Of a DNA stretch of 64,000 bases, positions 21,961 to 34,200 are shown in pieces. The notes below the pieces were generated by a model. The model ran no database searches, was not told where the DNA came from, and was given only the letters and a program-made list of their open reading frames with translations. Position 1 is the stretch's first letter. Every line of letters starts with the position of its first letter. The position numbers and the translations under genes were made by a program. This DNA comes from Blasia pusilla. Lineage: Eukaryota > Marchantiophyta > Marchantiopsida > Blasiales. Location: contig CM114272.1 in NCBI GenBank assembly GCA_050084515.1, forward strand, positions 29,202,001 to 29,266,000, written 5' to 3'.

Positions 21961-22412
21961 AAAAGTTCTTTCATTGAAGTAACATGTGCGGGGGCGGTTC
22001 GGTTTCGTTCGTATTGTTTCATTTCATTTCATTTCCTTCCGTTCCGTTCGGTGTCTGGGCCCATCCTGTGATCTCCGGGCTCCGCTGCGATTGCGCACAG
22101 CGAAGCAGCGGCATGCGGGGGTCGGTACATGTGTTTGCCTTGTTTGCTTGCTCAGCCGTACTCGTTTTTCTTTCTCAAGAAATAATAAAAAGTTCTTTCA
22201 TTGAAGTAACATGTGCGGGGGCGGTTCGGTTTCATTTCATTTCATTTCATTTCCTTGTGTTCCGTTCGATGTCCGGGCCGATCTTGTGATTTCTGGGGTC
22301 CGCTGCGATTGCGCGCAGCGAAGCAGCGGCGTGCGGGGGTCGGTAGATCCGGTAGATGTGTATGCTTGCTCGCGTGCCTGGGCCGTACTCGTTTTTCTTT
22401 CTCAAGAAAAGA
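21961..22412 (+). repeat. 225-bp tandem duplication upstream of the F-box gene
   Basis: Copy 1 starts at 21960-21962 and copy 2 at 22187-22189, each with AAAAAGTTCTTTCATTGAAG followed by ATGTGCGGGGGCGGTTCGG, (TTTCA)n, CCGTTCG, CTCCGCTGCGATTGCGC and a GCGGCATGCGGGGGTCGGTA-like end. The copies differ by a modest number of substitutions and small indels. It lies about 0.6-1 kb before the F-box ATG, so it may duplicate regulatory sequence. Confidence 0.88.
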
Positions 22413-22768
22413 GGACAGACAGAGGGAGAGGGAAATTAAATTCCCGCTCCACGCACCTTCCGGAGTGATGGCCTTTAAGAGCGTCGTCCATCCTGGGCGT
22501 TGCGAGATATGAGTCTGTGCGGTGGCGTCCCTTCCGATTCGACGGTGGGGGAGTCTCGCGAAGCGGACGATCGATGCTTGCGTGAGCGAAGTGGAGTGGA
22601 TCAACTGTTCGAATTCGGGAAGCGCAATGCGGTGTAGGCCGCAATGGACTAGTCTCCCAATCCGACGCGGTGTTGTCTGCCATGCATGATCTCCTCCCCC
22701 AATTGACACTCGGGAGATGTCGCAGGGAAACTTTTCTCGTCTGCCGTAGTACCTGTTCTAGCTTCGAT

Positions 22769-22815
22769 TGTGCGTGTGTGTGTGTGAGTGAGAGAGAGAG
22801 AGAGAGAGAGAGAGG
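22769..22815 (+). repeat. (TG)n(AG)n microsatellite in the F-box 5' region
   Basis: TGTGTGTG followed by a run of AG dinucleotides about 190 bp before the F-box start codon; probably in the 5' UTR or proximal promoter. Confidence 0.9.
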
Positions 22816-23005
22816 GCGCGATCACGTAACAACCTTCGGAATTGGTAGAACCATAGATCGCTACCGAACTGTGTCAAGTTTGGTGGTCCCTCACCAGGCC
22901 GTCCGAAATAAGCAGACAGCTGCAGCTTTCTTACTTGCTTGCGTGATCAAAGGCATTCTCTTGCCGATTTAAACTTGAAGCTTCCTGTTCTCCGACTGAC
23001 CAAAC

Positions 23006-24163
23006 ATGTCGGAGTTGTGGAGTGGGCTGTCTCAGCATCTCATAGAGGAAGTGCTCCGGAAACTGCCGTTTCGAGTGCTTATTGAGCTGAGGGTGGTGTG
23101 CAAAGAATGGAACTACTTCATTCTTCACGGTTGCGTACCTCCGAATCCTCGTCCCAAGATTCTGCTTCTGTCAATCTCTGCCGATAGTCGGTCCGTCACG
23201 TTCTACGACCAGGGAGCGAAAGCCTGGCACCAAGTCTCACTCTTCTTCATAGGACGGGACCTTTCCTTCTTCAGCCTCGTAGTGTCTGATGGGGGCCTGC
23301 TGTGCTTCCAGAGTGAGATCGATGGCGGTGAGCTGTTGGTCTGCAATCTGCTGAGCAAGGAGTGGAAGCAGTTGCCGAAAATAATATCCTCCAGCGACTC
23401 TCTTCCGGCCCCGGGATCTCTTGTGTGGGATGTGGCTGGGCTCATGGTGGAGAAATGTGGGATCGCCTACGAGATCATCGCGGTGGGCCGCCATCCCTCC
23501 GAGGAATCCTCTGTTGGCGGCACAGTGGTTCGAATCTACCACTCCTCCACCGCTCTCTGGACGTGTGGATCCCAGTGCACGGACTCCGGAGGCAGCGTCA
23601 TGACCATTCCCAGAGGGATGGCTGTCCACAGCTCTAAGTCCCTCTTCACCTTGGCGTTTTCCAGGGACAGCCACGGCGCGGAGAATTGGTTCCTGCTGAG
23701 TTACGACGTCGAGCGCAACCGCTGGAACTGCCTGGCGGCCCCGGGAGGCATCTCGCAGCCGGATGTGTTCGAGCGCGGCGGGCAGATTTATCTCGTGGCG
23801 CAGTGCCGGGAAGTGATCCTGGGCCCCGAGCTGTGCATTTGGAAGCTGGACGAGGCGAGGCGGACGTGGTCTGGCTGCAAGTCGATATTCAGAGATCTGT
23901 GCGTGGTCTTCACGTCGATGCTCGAGCAGTGGGGAGACCATGGCAAAACGCGCCTGGGCAACAACGAGACCTCTTGCGTATGTGTGTGCGTGGGACATGG
24001 CAGTTCCATTTTCGTCGTGGGCATGGATCCCAGTGGAACCGCAGCTGTATGGACGCATGATTTGTCCACAGAGAGCTGGAGCTGTCTGCCTCCCGTGGAC
24101 CCAGCCAAGTTTGTTCCTCAAATGGCCTGCGCTTATCTGCCATCGCTCTCTACTCGAGTGTAA
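23006..24163 (+). CDS. F-box protein, kelch/F-box-associated type
   Basis: Single-exon 385-residue gene. The N terminus (residues about 3-37) is an F-box: WSGLSQHLIEEVLRKLPFRV followed by LRVVCKEWN. This is the segment that binds SKP1 and places the protein in an SCF ubiquitin ligase as substrate receptor. The rest is a beta-rich region with kelch-like strands, for example LLVCNLLSKEWKQLP, LSYDVERNRWNCL, LCIWKLDEARRTW and AVWTHDLSTESWSCLPP, spaced as in F-box/kelch or F-box-associated proteins. There are no membrane segments. The frame is fully open, GC-rich, and starts with the first ATG before the F-box. It has no close gene neighbours; the upstream region carries a 225-bp duplication and a GA run. 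Target unknown. Confidence 0.93.
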   Translation: MSELWSGLSQHLIEEVLRKLPFRVLIELRVVCKEWNYFILHGCVPPNPRPKILLLSISADSRSVTFYDQGAKAWHQVSLFFIGRDLSFFSLVVSDGGLLCFQSEIDGGELLVCNLLSKEWKQLPKIISSSDSLPAPGSLVWDVAGLMVEKCGIAYEIIAVGRHPSEESSVGGTVVRIYHSSTALWTCGSQCTDSGGSVMTIPRGMAVHSSKSLFTLAFSRDSHGAENWFLLSYDVERNRWNCLAAPGGISQPDVFERGGQIYLVAQCREVILGPELCIWKLDEARRTWSGCKSIFRDLCVVFTSMLEQWGDHGKTRLGNNETSCVCVCVGHGSSIFVVGMDPSGTAAVWTHDLSTESWSCLPPVDPAKFVPQMACAYLPSLSTRV

Positions 24164-24852
24164 GTAGGATCGAGCCGCTACCGACATCGGACTTGCGATC
24201 GATCCTGTCATCTGCTCAGCCCCCGCCTCTCTTCCTGGAACCCCACGTCCATGGTTCCCGCAACTCGGAGTCTGGGTTTTGTAGAGGTTTTTGCCACGCT
24301 ACGCATGTTCAGCAGTTGCTTTGTTGATTAATATGAGTAGTCGTATCCATTCCCCACACGGCTCAGTCTGAAGCATCGGAGTGATTTCGTACTCGTGGGG
24401 TCGATGTCCGCTGGGCTGGTAGCTTCTTGCCGTCTGATCGAAGCTTGGCGATGTCGTGAAGTCTGGAAGTCTCAAATCCTCACATTCAACGAGGGAGTCG
24501 GAACTCGAACTTGTCATGTTCACTGTCTTGGCTTCTGAAGGGGTGTAGCACACGTAATTTGAGAGCTCTGGACAGTGGGCGGACCAAATCCGAGGGGTCA
24601 TACGATCATATCAAACCCGAACTTTTGGATCCTTTCCAAGCGTCTGGAATCTGTCACCTCCACATTCCTCGTAAACATAGCTGTGGGATATTTGCAACCC
24701 CGCCTGTTCTATCTCATTATCCTCACCTCCATATCGGCTATGAACTCCTCACCATACTGCCGATATACTGTGTCGATGTTCCCCTGCCACGCAATCCGGC
24801 CACTCAACTCCATAAGAACCCCCTCCCCATCTCCACAGGACTCGGACCTACT

Positions 24853-25158
24853 CTACAAGTACGGATCAGATTTGCTTTTCAGCTCTCGAGTGCCCTGACT
24901 CGAAATCATCCCGGGGAAACTCGCCTTCAGTTTTCGCAGGCGACGCAAACTGCTCGCTGGTAGCCCATCTCCGATACGCCACTCTTCAAGCGCGTGCCAT
25001 CTCCCTCCGCGACGATAATCCCGATCAGAACGGGCGAACTTCCACAGACGTTCTCTAGAATGCCGACAATCGGCCTGGAACCTCCGATCGCAGTGCGAGC
25101 AACCTCTCGCAAATACGAATCCGGAGACGACGAGGACAACAAGAACCGCCGACCCCAT
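24853..25158 (-). CDS. Doubtful small secreted-type ORF
   Basis: On the minus strand an ATG at 25158 opens a frame beginning MGSAVLVVLVVSGFVFARG, a hydrophobic stretch like a signal peptide. A Cys-containing, Arg-rich segment follows (CSHCDRRF, ARSDRDYRRGG). The frame meets TAG at 24853-24855, but continues in the same frame with DGEGVLMELSGRIAWQGNID up to a GAG/GTGAGG donor-like site near 24739, suggesting either a nonsense-mutated gene or coincidence. No family is recognised. The rest of 24164-25560 shows no convincing gene. Confidence 0.25.
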   Translation of the reverse strand: MGSAVLVVLVVSGFVFARGCSHCDRRFQADCRHSRERLWKFARSDRDYRRGGRWHALEEWRIGDGLPASSLRRLRKLKASFPGMISSQGTRELKSKSDPYL

Positions 25159-25607
25159 CCATCTCTCGTTGAGAAAGAACTGCCTACCCGTCACCTGCAA
25201 AATGGCAAATCCGTGCGTTTCCATTCCCTAATGGAAGTGAGCCTTTTGTAAGTACGCGAATCCAGATGCCTGCCCGAAACGGCGGTCGGATGCCACCGTC
25301 AGTACGACACCTCGAACTGAACGTGGCAGTCGCCGCTTTTCCGTCGTCCAGGACCCCAGGCCCCGTGCAAATGGCCGCCAGGTGCTTCCGACAGCGGACT
25401 AGTGACCTGCCGGACCCGTCACACTTCTGTAATCGGTTCCATGCGAAGGGCCGTGCCCAAACTTCCGAAGTAGTTAGGAGTAGGGCCTGTCAACTCGCCT
25501 CTCCCCCACTAAGAACAAGATCCGGGCAATGATTGGGGAGATCCGCGGTTACGAGTATTGTTACAAGATAAAAAAAATTAATATTTCCAAAAAAGAGAAG
25601 CCTCTTT

Positions 25608-26555
25608 CCTTTCAAATGTTGGGAAAATGGTATATCTAAATAGGTGTCCGTTTCCATGAACTTGGCTGTAGTTTGGATTTGAGAAGTCCTAATAGAGTCC
25701 TTTGAATGTAGGGTAATGGTAAAATGGTAAATGGTAAATAGATAAAGCCCGTGGGATCCAAAGGATGAAAAGGTTGAAAAACACATTACAAGTCATTCAT
25801 TCACTGACCCTGAAAAAGATCTGAAACATCTTCTCCTAGCTACAACCTAGAGCACTTGAGCGATGAATAATGACGTCCCTAATATAACAACCTAAATCAT
25901 AAGGCACTAACTGTAGTAAAGAATAGAAATTCTCCACATCTATTTTATGAGCTAGTCTAATCTCTTCATACCTTGGACATATAACAAACACATGCTCTTC
26001 ATCCTCAATATTTTCTCCGTCACACAATCTACAAATTCGTTCACTTCTATCAATTTTAAACCATCGTCCTTCCTCAATTCCTAGCCTATAAGACCCAGTT
26101 CTATGACGTGCGATAATATGACGTAATAACGTGGAGATCCCCGCAAGTAGGTATCCTTGTTCACAATATACAAGCATAGGATTAACATGCATAGGGAAAA
26201 TGGCATTCCTAAATAGGTACCCGTTTCCATGAACTTGGCCATAATTTGGATCTGAGTAGTCCTAATAGGCTCCGAGTCCGAAAAATGGCATATCCAAATA
26301 GGCACCCGTTTCCATGAACTTGGCCATAATTTGGATTTGAATAGTCCTAATAGGATCCCGAGTCCTTTGAATGTCGGGAAAATGGCATACCTAAATAGGT
26401 GCCCCTTTCCATGAACTTGGCCGTAATTTGGATTTGAGTAGTCCTAATAGGCTCCGAGTCCCTTGAACATTGGGAAAATAGCAAACGTAAATATGTGTCG
26501 TTTCTATGAACTTGGTCGTAATACGGATTTGAGTAGTCCTAATAGGCTCCGAGTC
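25608..26555 (+). repeat. 90-97 bp minisatellite split by a retroelement fragment
   Basis: Units share CCTAAATAGG(T/C)(G/A)CCCGTTTCC, ATGAACTTGGCC(A/G)TAATTTGG and GAGTAGTCCTAATAGGCTCC. The CATGAACTT core lies at about 25655, then 26228, 26313, 26410 and 26504. The first unit is separated from the other four by sequence that contains the non-LTR fragment. Confidence 0.88.
25836..26192 (-). pseudogene. Non-LTR (LINE-like) retroelement C-terminal fragment
   Basis: A 118-residue open stretch ending a reverse-transcriptase polyprotein. It reads HRTGSYRLGIEEGRWFKIDR, then a zinc motif ERICRLCDGENIEDEEHVFV followed by I-C-P. The C-x2-C...H-x4-C pattern followed by PRYEEIR is the C-terminal zf-RVT-like module of many non-LTR retroelements. 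Nothing of the reverse-transcriptase core is present, as expected of 5'-truncated copies. It is embedded in a minisatellite. The open frame may simply reflect youth. Confidence 0.7.
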
Positions 26556-26559
26556 CAAA

Positions 26560-29500
26560 GGAAATTATGAGATTTTCATGAGACCGAATTTTCCGGTCTA
26601 AGAGATATTATAACCGGTTAAACCTACATGGGAGTGGACCATATCGTAAATTTATAAACAATTAATAGATTACGTAAGTAACGAGTGGAATTAAAAAAAG
26701 GATGGAATCTTAAATGGAGGGATATCTACATACTAGTCATTTTTCATATTTTCCATTGTGTTCGACATGTTAATAAATATTCTTCTAAATTACTTCTAAT
26801 CATGTTAATTGGAGATTATTGGTAAATGACATTTTTAAATATGAATTACTTAAACCCGAGATTGCATTTATTATGACTAGTATTTACTAGTATAGACTTA
26901 CTTGTAAATTTGCCCATGAAAATGATTATAAAAATAATTTTTAAAATTTTAAATTTTAAATATTGAAAATAATAAAATTTCATTTAAAAAGTAATTCCAT
27001 TGCTTAATTAAAATAACTAACTACTTTAAATATTTTCATCCCTCAAATTTTTTTTAATAAGACCTACTCTTCCCCTTCTACTCTTCCCCTTCCACTCTTC
27101 ACTCTAAAATAACACCTACTAATTAAATCCTTAATTTTAATCAATAAAATAAAATTATTTTCCATTTGAATTATAATTCCTTTTCCAAAATTTCAAATTT
27201 GAAGTAACATGATTATTTTTAAAAATAATCTTATGGAAATAATCATATTTTTCAGTTCAAAATTCAAACATAGTTTCTCATTTCTTAAATATTTAAAAAA
27301 AAAACATTCGAGTCTTCTAAATAATTCCACTATTCAATTAAAGTTTAAATAATACCCCACTCACATAAATAATTCCAAACTTTCATAAATATTGAACAAT
27401 CTCTATTCCTCCCATCAAAATAACACTGATGGATTAATGATTAATTTATTCATTTATGTTCCTTTTCCATAAAAATTCAATTTTCCTTCCCATCAAATAT
27501 AAGTTAAGGGGAAATTGATTTTTTTGGCTATTTTATATTCTTGTATGCATAGCGTCGCCCATCATAATATAGACGAATTAAATCATTAATTAATAAAATC
27601 ACTTTCCTCTTCCATTTAAATCCGTTTTCCCTTCCCATCAAATATGAATCAAAGGATAAAATTGAGACATGTTCCTATTTTGTCTTATTATCTCACTATC
27701 GCCCATTACAATTTATAAGATAGATATAAGAGGGAATGATCTCTTAAATTTGCAGCACCCAAAATCGTCAAATGGGGAGCTTAATCTATCATGTAGCTTT
27801 GGGACCTTTAATGGACCTTCGAATTATTTTTTCGGTGCGAGAAGAGGGATAAAAAGAAACCAATATAGCGCTAATGTGAATATGTGGAAAATAAGAAAAA
27901 GAGGCTACAATAGTTCCCAAATACGATATTAGGATAGGGAAGCTAGTTTGTACGTGGGAAAATGAAAGAAAAAACTATAGTGGTTCCCACATACATAAAT
28001 TTTGTGCAACTAAGAGGACAAAGTAGGAATGAAGTGGGGAGACTTATAACATGCATGACAAAAGGATGGTGTCATCGCATGCTAAGAAGGTGATCAAGGA
28101 TTTCATGGTTTAATTTGGTGCCGAGTTCATGGTTGGGATGATAATTAAAACAAGACAGGGTTTAAAGGCGACTTGGATATGTCTAACAAAAATTAACGAA
28201 ATATGAGATTGAGGAAAGGTAATAAGGAAGGTTGATTCTTGAAGGTTCATGTGTGGAAGGGACATCAAATACAATAAAGGCAAGGAATCTCAATGGTTCT
28301 AAAGCTAAATCACCAGATCTGCTCCTCATGAAAGTGCCACCATAACTAATGGCCAAGCAGTATCTACAGGGATCTTGCATAGGCTTTGGGTATGCTCTTT
28401 GTGAAGAAAAAAACACAATTATTGGTATTTATAGAATCTAGTATCAGAGGCCATCACATATGCTTTGAGTAGAAAAGACCTCGAAATCAAGTGTCATGAA
28501 GGATCTAGAAGGATCTTAAAGAGAAGACCATCATATAACGCTTGTGTAGAAGAGATACTTGAACCAAAGGCCAAGAAGGATCTGAAGGGATCTTGTATAG
28601 AAGACTATCATGTTCGCCATGTGTCAAAAACACATCAAGTTTCGTGGGAAAGAAGATCTAGAAGACTATGTAAGAAAGGATCATCACACGGACTTACCTT
28701 CTTGCACAAATTAGTTAAAACTGAAATTTATGGAACTAGAGGAAGATTATGAACAAATTATCATCAAACGTTCTAATATTGTTGAGTGGTGGAAATAAAC
28801 AAGAAAGGAGGAGCAAGGTACCCCACTAGGTGGGACCTTACACCATTGTGCAAAGAATCACAAGATGGCTTATGAGTTGGCACGAGCATGCATAACTATC
28901 ATCCTATTTTTTCTATAAACTCGCTTGGCACCAAATGAGTATTCTACTCAAGTGCTAGTTGGAGACCAAACGGAATCGGACTAGAGGTGATAGATTCGAG
29001 AGCACGAAAAACCAATACAAAAGGTTAATGAGGTTTGGATGGTGATTTCAAGAGGTGGTTATACGAGTAATCAAGGTGTTTATGAAGGATGCAATGTGGC
29101 GATATGATCGACAATTCACACATAGTTGAAGACATGCATGTATATGTACCTCAATTACAGGCCTATAACTTGACACTAAAGGACCCAGAAAAGGTTACAA
29201 GTGGACAAAATTTGTATTGACGGCCATATCCTATCCTAGGACTCTTGTCCATCAAATGGAAGGACTTGTCCATATGCAATTTCACGTCCGAGGCTCAAAA
29301 CATTTGATGGCCTATTTAGATTTTGAAATTCGGGTTGCATGTTGACTTTGAGTGTTAGGTTTTTCTGTGTGTGCTTGTGTTTTAGTTCCGAAGAAATTCC
29401 TAACTTCGCTCAAATGACTCTGCAAGTTTCCAAATCAACGTCTTTTGGGTTGAAGACATGTTATCTAATAGACATTATCAAGAATGTTCTTGAATGCCAA

Positions 29501-30100
29501 CGATGTCCTTGAATGACACAAAATCTTCTTGAGACCAGTTGGACATCCAAGATCTAAATTGTTGATGTAGTTAAGTGTCGGCCCAAGGAGCATGTGTCAA
29601 CCAGAATCATCATTTGAAATAACATGGTTCAAAGTGCAGTCATTACAACTCTTTCTAGAGCACTTTGGACATCTTTTGAAGAAGAGTTTGGAGTCGTTTC
29701 AGCAACCCTCTTCAATTGTGAATATCCCAATGGGACCTTTGGTCCCAAACATAGACTGGTAAATGGGAGGAACAGAAGGGCAGATTAGCACTTTTTGCTC
29801 TTGGTGTAATTCTGCAGCCCAAAGGAAAGACCTTTTGGTGGACTTATGTCAATGGTAACACTTTTGTGGCTTAATTTAGATTCCTTCGCTGAAGTCTGAG
29901 ATAGAAGTGCTGATGAGATTCAAAACCTCACCACATGAGACCCTACAACTTGACCCACTTCATTATTGTGACATGGTCACAGGGAAATTAGCAGTGAAAA
30001 GTGAATGAGTCAATTGGCGATGATCAAGGCTGATATATTAAATCCCTTTTGAAAGAGAAAGGGCCCAACCATCAAATGGACGATCAAAGTTAGCTACGCA
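26560..30100. other. AT-rich intergenic region, no recognisable gene
   Basis: Very AT-rich from about 26590 to 27650, then moderately AT-rich. A degenerate repeat of about 85 bp built on AAGGATCT..AAGGGATCTT occurs around 28470-28620. One GGAC/GTCC palindrome cluster lies at 29220-29275. Short open frames (27669-27932, 28465-28752) show no domain. Confidence 0.7.
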
Positions 30101-31200
30101 CATTATCTCCCAAGGAATCATGGGGAGTACCCATGAGTTCTATGACTGGGATCTCATGGGTCATTGCCCTCCTGGTCCTCAAGTTGACTGCAGTATCTGA
30201 GCTTTGGGACATTCAAGCATCCAAATATTCAAATATTGACACAAGCACACTCACCAAGGTCCAAGAGTCAACAGAAAGATATATTACTGTGCATTCGCAA
30301 GGGGTACTGGGATGGAGAAAACACCAGGCAGCTACCACCAATTGTTACCCGCTGGGTGTTCTTCCTTTCATGGCAAGGAACATCTCTTGAAGCTACCATC
30401 TCATTCTTGAAGGGATTGAAGCCAATGAGACTTCCAAGTGGAAGGCATACAGCTTCCATCTCTCCCTCTACCTCTGTCTATTGGGGATCCCAATCAGGTA
30501 AAGTTGACGGTGTGGTGAAAAGTTTCTGGTTGACACTTGAAAGCTCCGCACGAACGTTTGGTCAGCACCCACACTATATGAGAGTGTCTCCCTCCTCTCA
30601 TATGGTACCTCCCTCACTTCTTCCTCTCTCCACACCCATCCCAGTCCAGGGCGCGGGGTCTATGGTTACAAGGCTACGACAAGCACTACTTAATGAGTAC
30701 AGTCTCTCTACCTCTGTGATCCCTGCAATCCACCTTCAAGTCTTGGCGCAGTATGGCATGGTGGTTTACTTTTCGAGAGGCTGGAAAGGTACAATGCAAT
30801 ATTAGTTTCTTGTGAGATTTTCTGTTTGAAATACCCACCAGTAACATACATCTTTACTGACACACAGCATTCCTGCCAAAGTTTTGAGGCTAACTTCAAT
30901 GCCTCCATGGTTGTCATCCCAGTGCTGTTCATTCCTTTCACGGGTGTCACTGTAGTGCTAAATCTACAAATATTTCTATCACTAATTGCAGTAGCACAAA
31001 TCTCGCCAGAGAAACGATAACCAATTTCCCTGAGGATGTTCATTGTAGCACAAGGTAATCTGCTACTGCACCACATTTTATTGGGCAAGATCTCCCCATT
31101 AATACATAAGTCCACCTTAAGGTTCTTGAATTCGGCTGAACTGGTGTAATTATGTTCAGAAAGATCTGTTGCAGCTGTAAATCAACCATGACCCTACAAA
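30100..31200. other. Intergenic region 3' of the pseudouridine synthase gene
   Basis: Open frames at 30236-30805 (plus) and 30708-31115 (minus) overlap each other and show no motif I recognise. It probably holds the 3' UTR of the minus-strand gene that ends at 31221. Confidence 0.5.
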
Positions 31201-31220
31201 ACTGGGCTTAAAAAGGTGGA

Positions 31221-34200
31221 TCACAATGCCCAATTTGGAAGTGGGCATTCATATGTCCAAGCAGAACAGGCATAGCGCACACAGTGCAACCATAGTCCTT
31301 CTTCAACCTCTCTGAACCTGCTGCCAAAGCAAAACATTCACACTGTTAAGGACAACAGATCACATCGTCAGTTCATGCCTCGCTGCTATTTGCTTTGAGA
31401 GATTTTCACAACTCTATTCTGATGAACATTGAAGGCTGAGTAACAGAAAGCATACCCTGAAGGCCCCAGATTAGGGCAATGTGTGCACTTGACATCCAAC
31501 ACAAATTCCTGGGATGTCCTGCCTTCTGTGTAGTCACTACCCATTTCTGGTGGGCTGTTAACATTACTACCGTGACAATCTGCCTTGCTTGCAGCTGCAG
31601 ATTCTTCAGATTCTTGAGCGCAGTCCGCTTGTTCACTCGGTACTCTATCTGTGACAAAACCTGTCTGAGTGAAACAACTTGAAGTTGTCCTCCTGCTGTT
31701 TTGGTCTTCAATTTCAGCAGCCTCTCTAGATTTCTCGCAACAAAGGGCAGTTTTCTTACAAGAATGCCCTGAAACTACTGCTGGTTTGGGGCAAGAATCC
31801 ACCCTTTGCATGTGCCCCATACCTTCAATTGTTGCTCTACTAGCAGCAGTGACATCCCGATCACCTGCTGTACCTAGGTTTTCTGGATGCGAAATAGCTG
31901 CTTTGGCAGCTGTGTCGGCGTTGACTCCTTCCTTGCTTCGCTTGGGAGGATTTGCTTGCAGGTAAAGAGCATCATTACCAATCGGGTGCCCCAAATGCTG
32001 TAAATGCACCCGAATCTGTTACATAGTACATTAATAGGACATCCAATACAACCCTCTTATATTAATAGTCGGCTCCATCACAAACATATATTGGTGCCAG
32101 AGTCAGCTTCAGTCTAATTGATGTATATGATTCAGACTCAACATATTGAATAACTACCCCAGGAAGGGCGAGTCATATTTTTGTATAAGGGAACCTGCAC
32201 AGTTCAAGCCCAGTGGCATACTGGAAGAACTCAAAAATACTAAGCCATAAAGCACTCACCTGATGAGTCCGACCTGTGACGGGTGCACAACGTACAATAC
32301 TAAATACTCCATCCGTGCTCAACCTTTGAAATCTAGTGCAAGCCTCCTTGCCTGTAATATCTCCGCTTGATGGTGAAGTCTGCGGATTGCTATCACGCAT
32401 CAGTGATAAATTCCTGGTTTGACTTACATCAAAATCAATGAGGAAACCCTGCAGTAGTCATTGGACCTCTGAGTGTCACAGCAACAACACAAGAAGTTTA
32501 TTTATCACAAAATATATAAATAATCATGCTTCGAGCTGCTAATGGTAGCACTGAGCTTGAGCGATACCTCAACTCTGCTGACCCCTTCACGAGCATCATA
32601 AAATACAGCTGCATTAACCTCCACCTGCAAATATAAATACCATCTGTTGATTTGGTACAGCAAGGGCCTCCAGTTTATATTAAAAGAAGAATACACACAG
32701 GACACAGTCAGCATAAGAATTCATGACTTAAAGGTGAATTATGCCAACAATAATATACCCTTATAATGCAACCACGATGCAAATATACAGACTGTATCAG
32801 CAAAGTACATTGCTCTTTCACCGTTCCTCTTTTGAATATCATGCCAACTGAAGGAGAGAATTACAGCCAACTTATACATCATCACATCCCATCTGCTCCC
32901 GACCGAGAAAAGGAGTTCCAAACAGAAGGCAGAATGAGGGACCTCATGCGCTGGAAAAACCCCCTTCACTTTGGCCACATATTGCTTGTGGACTCTTCCT
33001 GCTTCAATCTGTCAGCAGCCATTGCCCATATAGCTTTATTAAACACAGAGGCCAATCTGTATAGACAGCATGGAATTTCATCAGACCAAGTCCCATTTCT
33101 TAAAAAGCCTACATTTTTTAGTAGTTCGATATGCAAGTGTGAGATCAGAGATAATTGAAACAAAAAGAATTGCACAAAAAAAGTGAGGAAATACACCTCT
33201 TGTCGGAATTTGTCTGCTGTCTGGGCGTTTCTTGCCAAAATCAGCAGCCCTGACACAAGACGATCCAATCGATGTATTGCTGGAAGAAGCCCAAGGTCAA
33301 GAAGCTCAATTGTACTATGAATTAATACGTTGAATTGCCGGTACGATCCACCCAAAAAAAATTGCCAGGCATGAAAAATTCCACCATTGATAAAACTGGA
33401 AGAAAGAAATTCACGCAGTGAATAACTGGACAAGGCATATATATATAGAGCTCTGCACTTCTAAACTCCTCACACAAATAATAGAATAGATTAGATTAAC
33501 CCAGTCCATTGACGACATGATTTTCTTACAAATCACTTTTTTCATCATGATGTACTTCACCCCTACAAGAATGCATCAGAGAGCAGATACTTAAAATTTA
33601 CTTCAAACTTACTGCAAATTATGCAATAAATGCATGGTAGAAGGAAATTTTCAGGATACGAAAAAGTGGTCCTGTTCTATGCTCTGCCTCCAGTATGCCT
33701 ACCACTGTATTCTTTCTGTACTGACCACATGGATGCACCTGTTCATAGGAAGGACCACAGCCAGAGATTAACTCGAATGAGAAGTTATAGATCCAGACAA
33801 GATCACTTCCAGGACATGATATGCCCCATGGAAAACATAATTTACTCTGTTGATTATACAGAAACACATCACACTTACAGGAACAGAGGAGGGTTTGTAT
33901 ACAGTGATCACATCAGGCCCTTCTTCCAATACCCTCACTGGCTCAGGAGCCACGGGTGGCTCATGCCTGCACATGTCAACAGCCCTCGTATCGGTGCCAA
34001 TATACATCTAAAAAGATAGCAAAAAAGCCAGACATCAACTAAGTTTGAGCTTCCCTTTCAACTTTGAAATTTGGATATCAAAGAGAAAGAAGCAGCTAAA
34101 TTGTCAAGCTTCACTTGCTTTCTGAAGACTGATGGACTACAAAAAACTGGTGGGACTCAAGTTTCTCAGAGAAAATATGAAATAAGGACCAATTTGGAAT

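Noticed and set aside
23237-24211. 324-codon open frame antisense to the F-box gene
   Set aside because: Shadow of a GC-rich coding exon; the plus-strand product has a clear F-box and kelch-like strands.
30133-31115. Possible small genes at 30133-30390, 30236-30805 and 30708-31115
   Set aside because: Frames overlap on both strands, have no motif and no supporting splice structure; more likely the 3' flank of the pseudouridine synthase gene.
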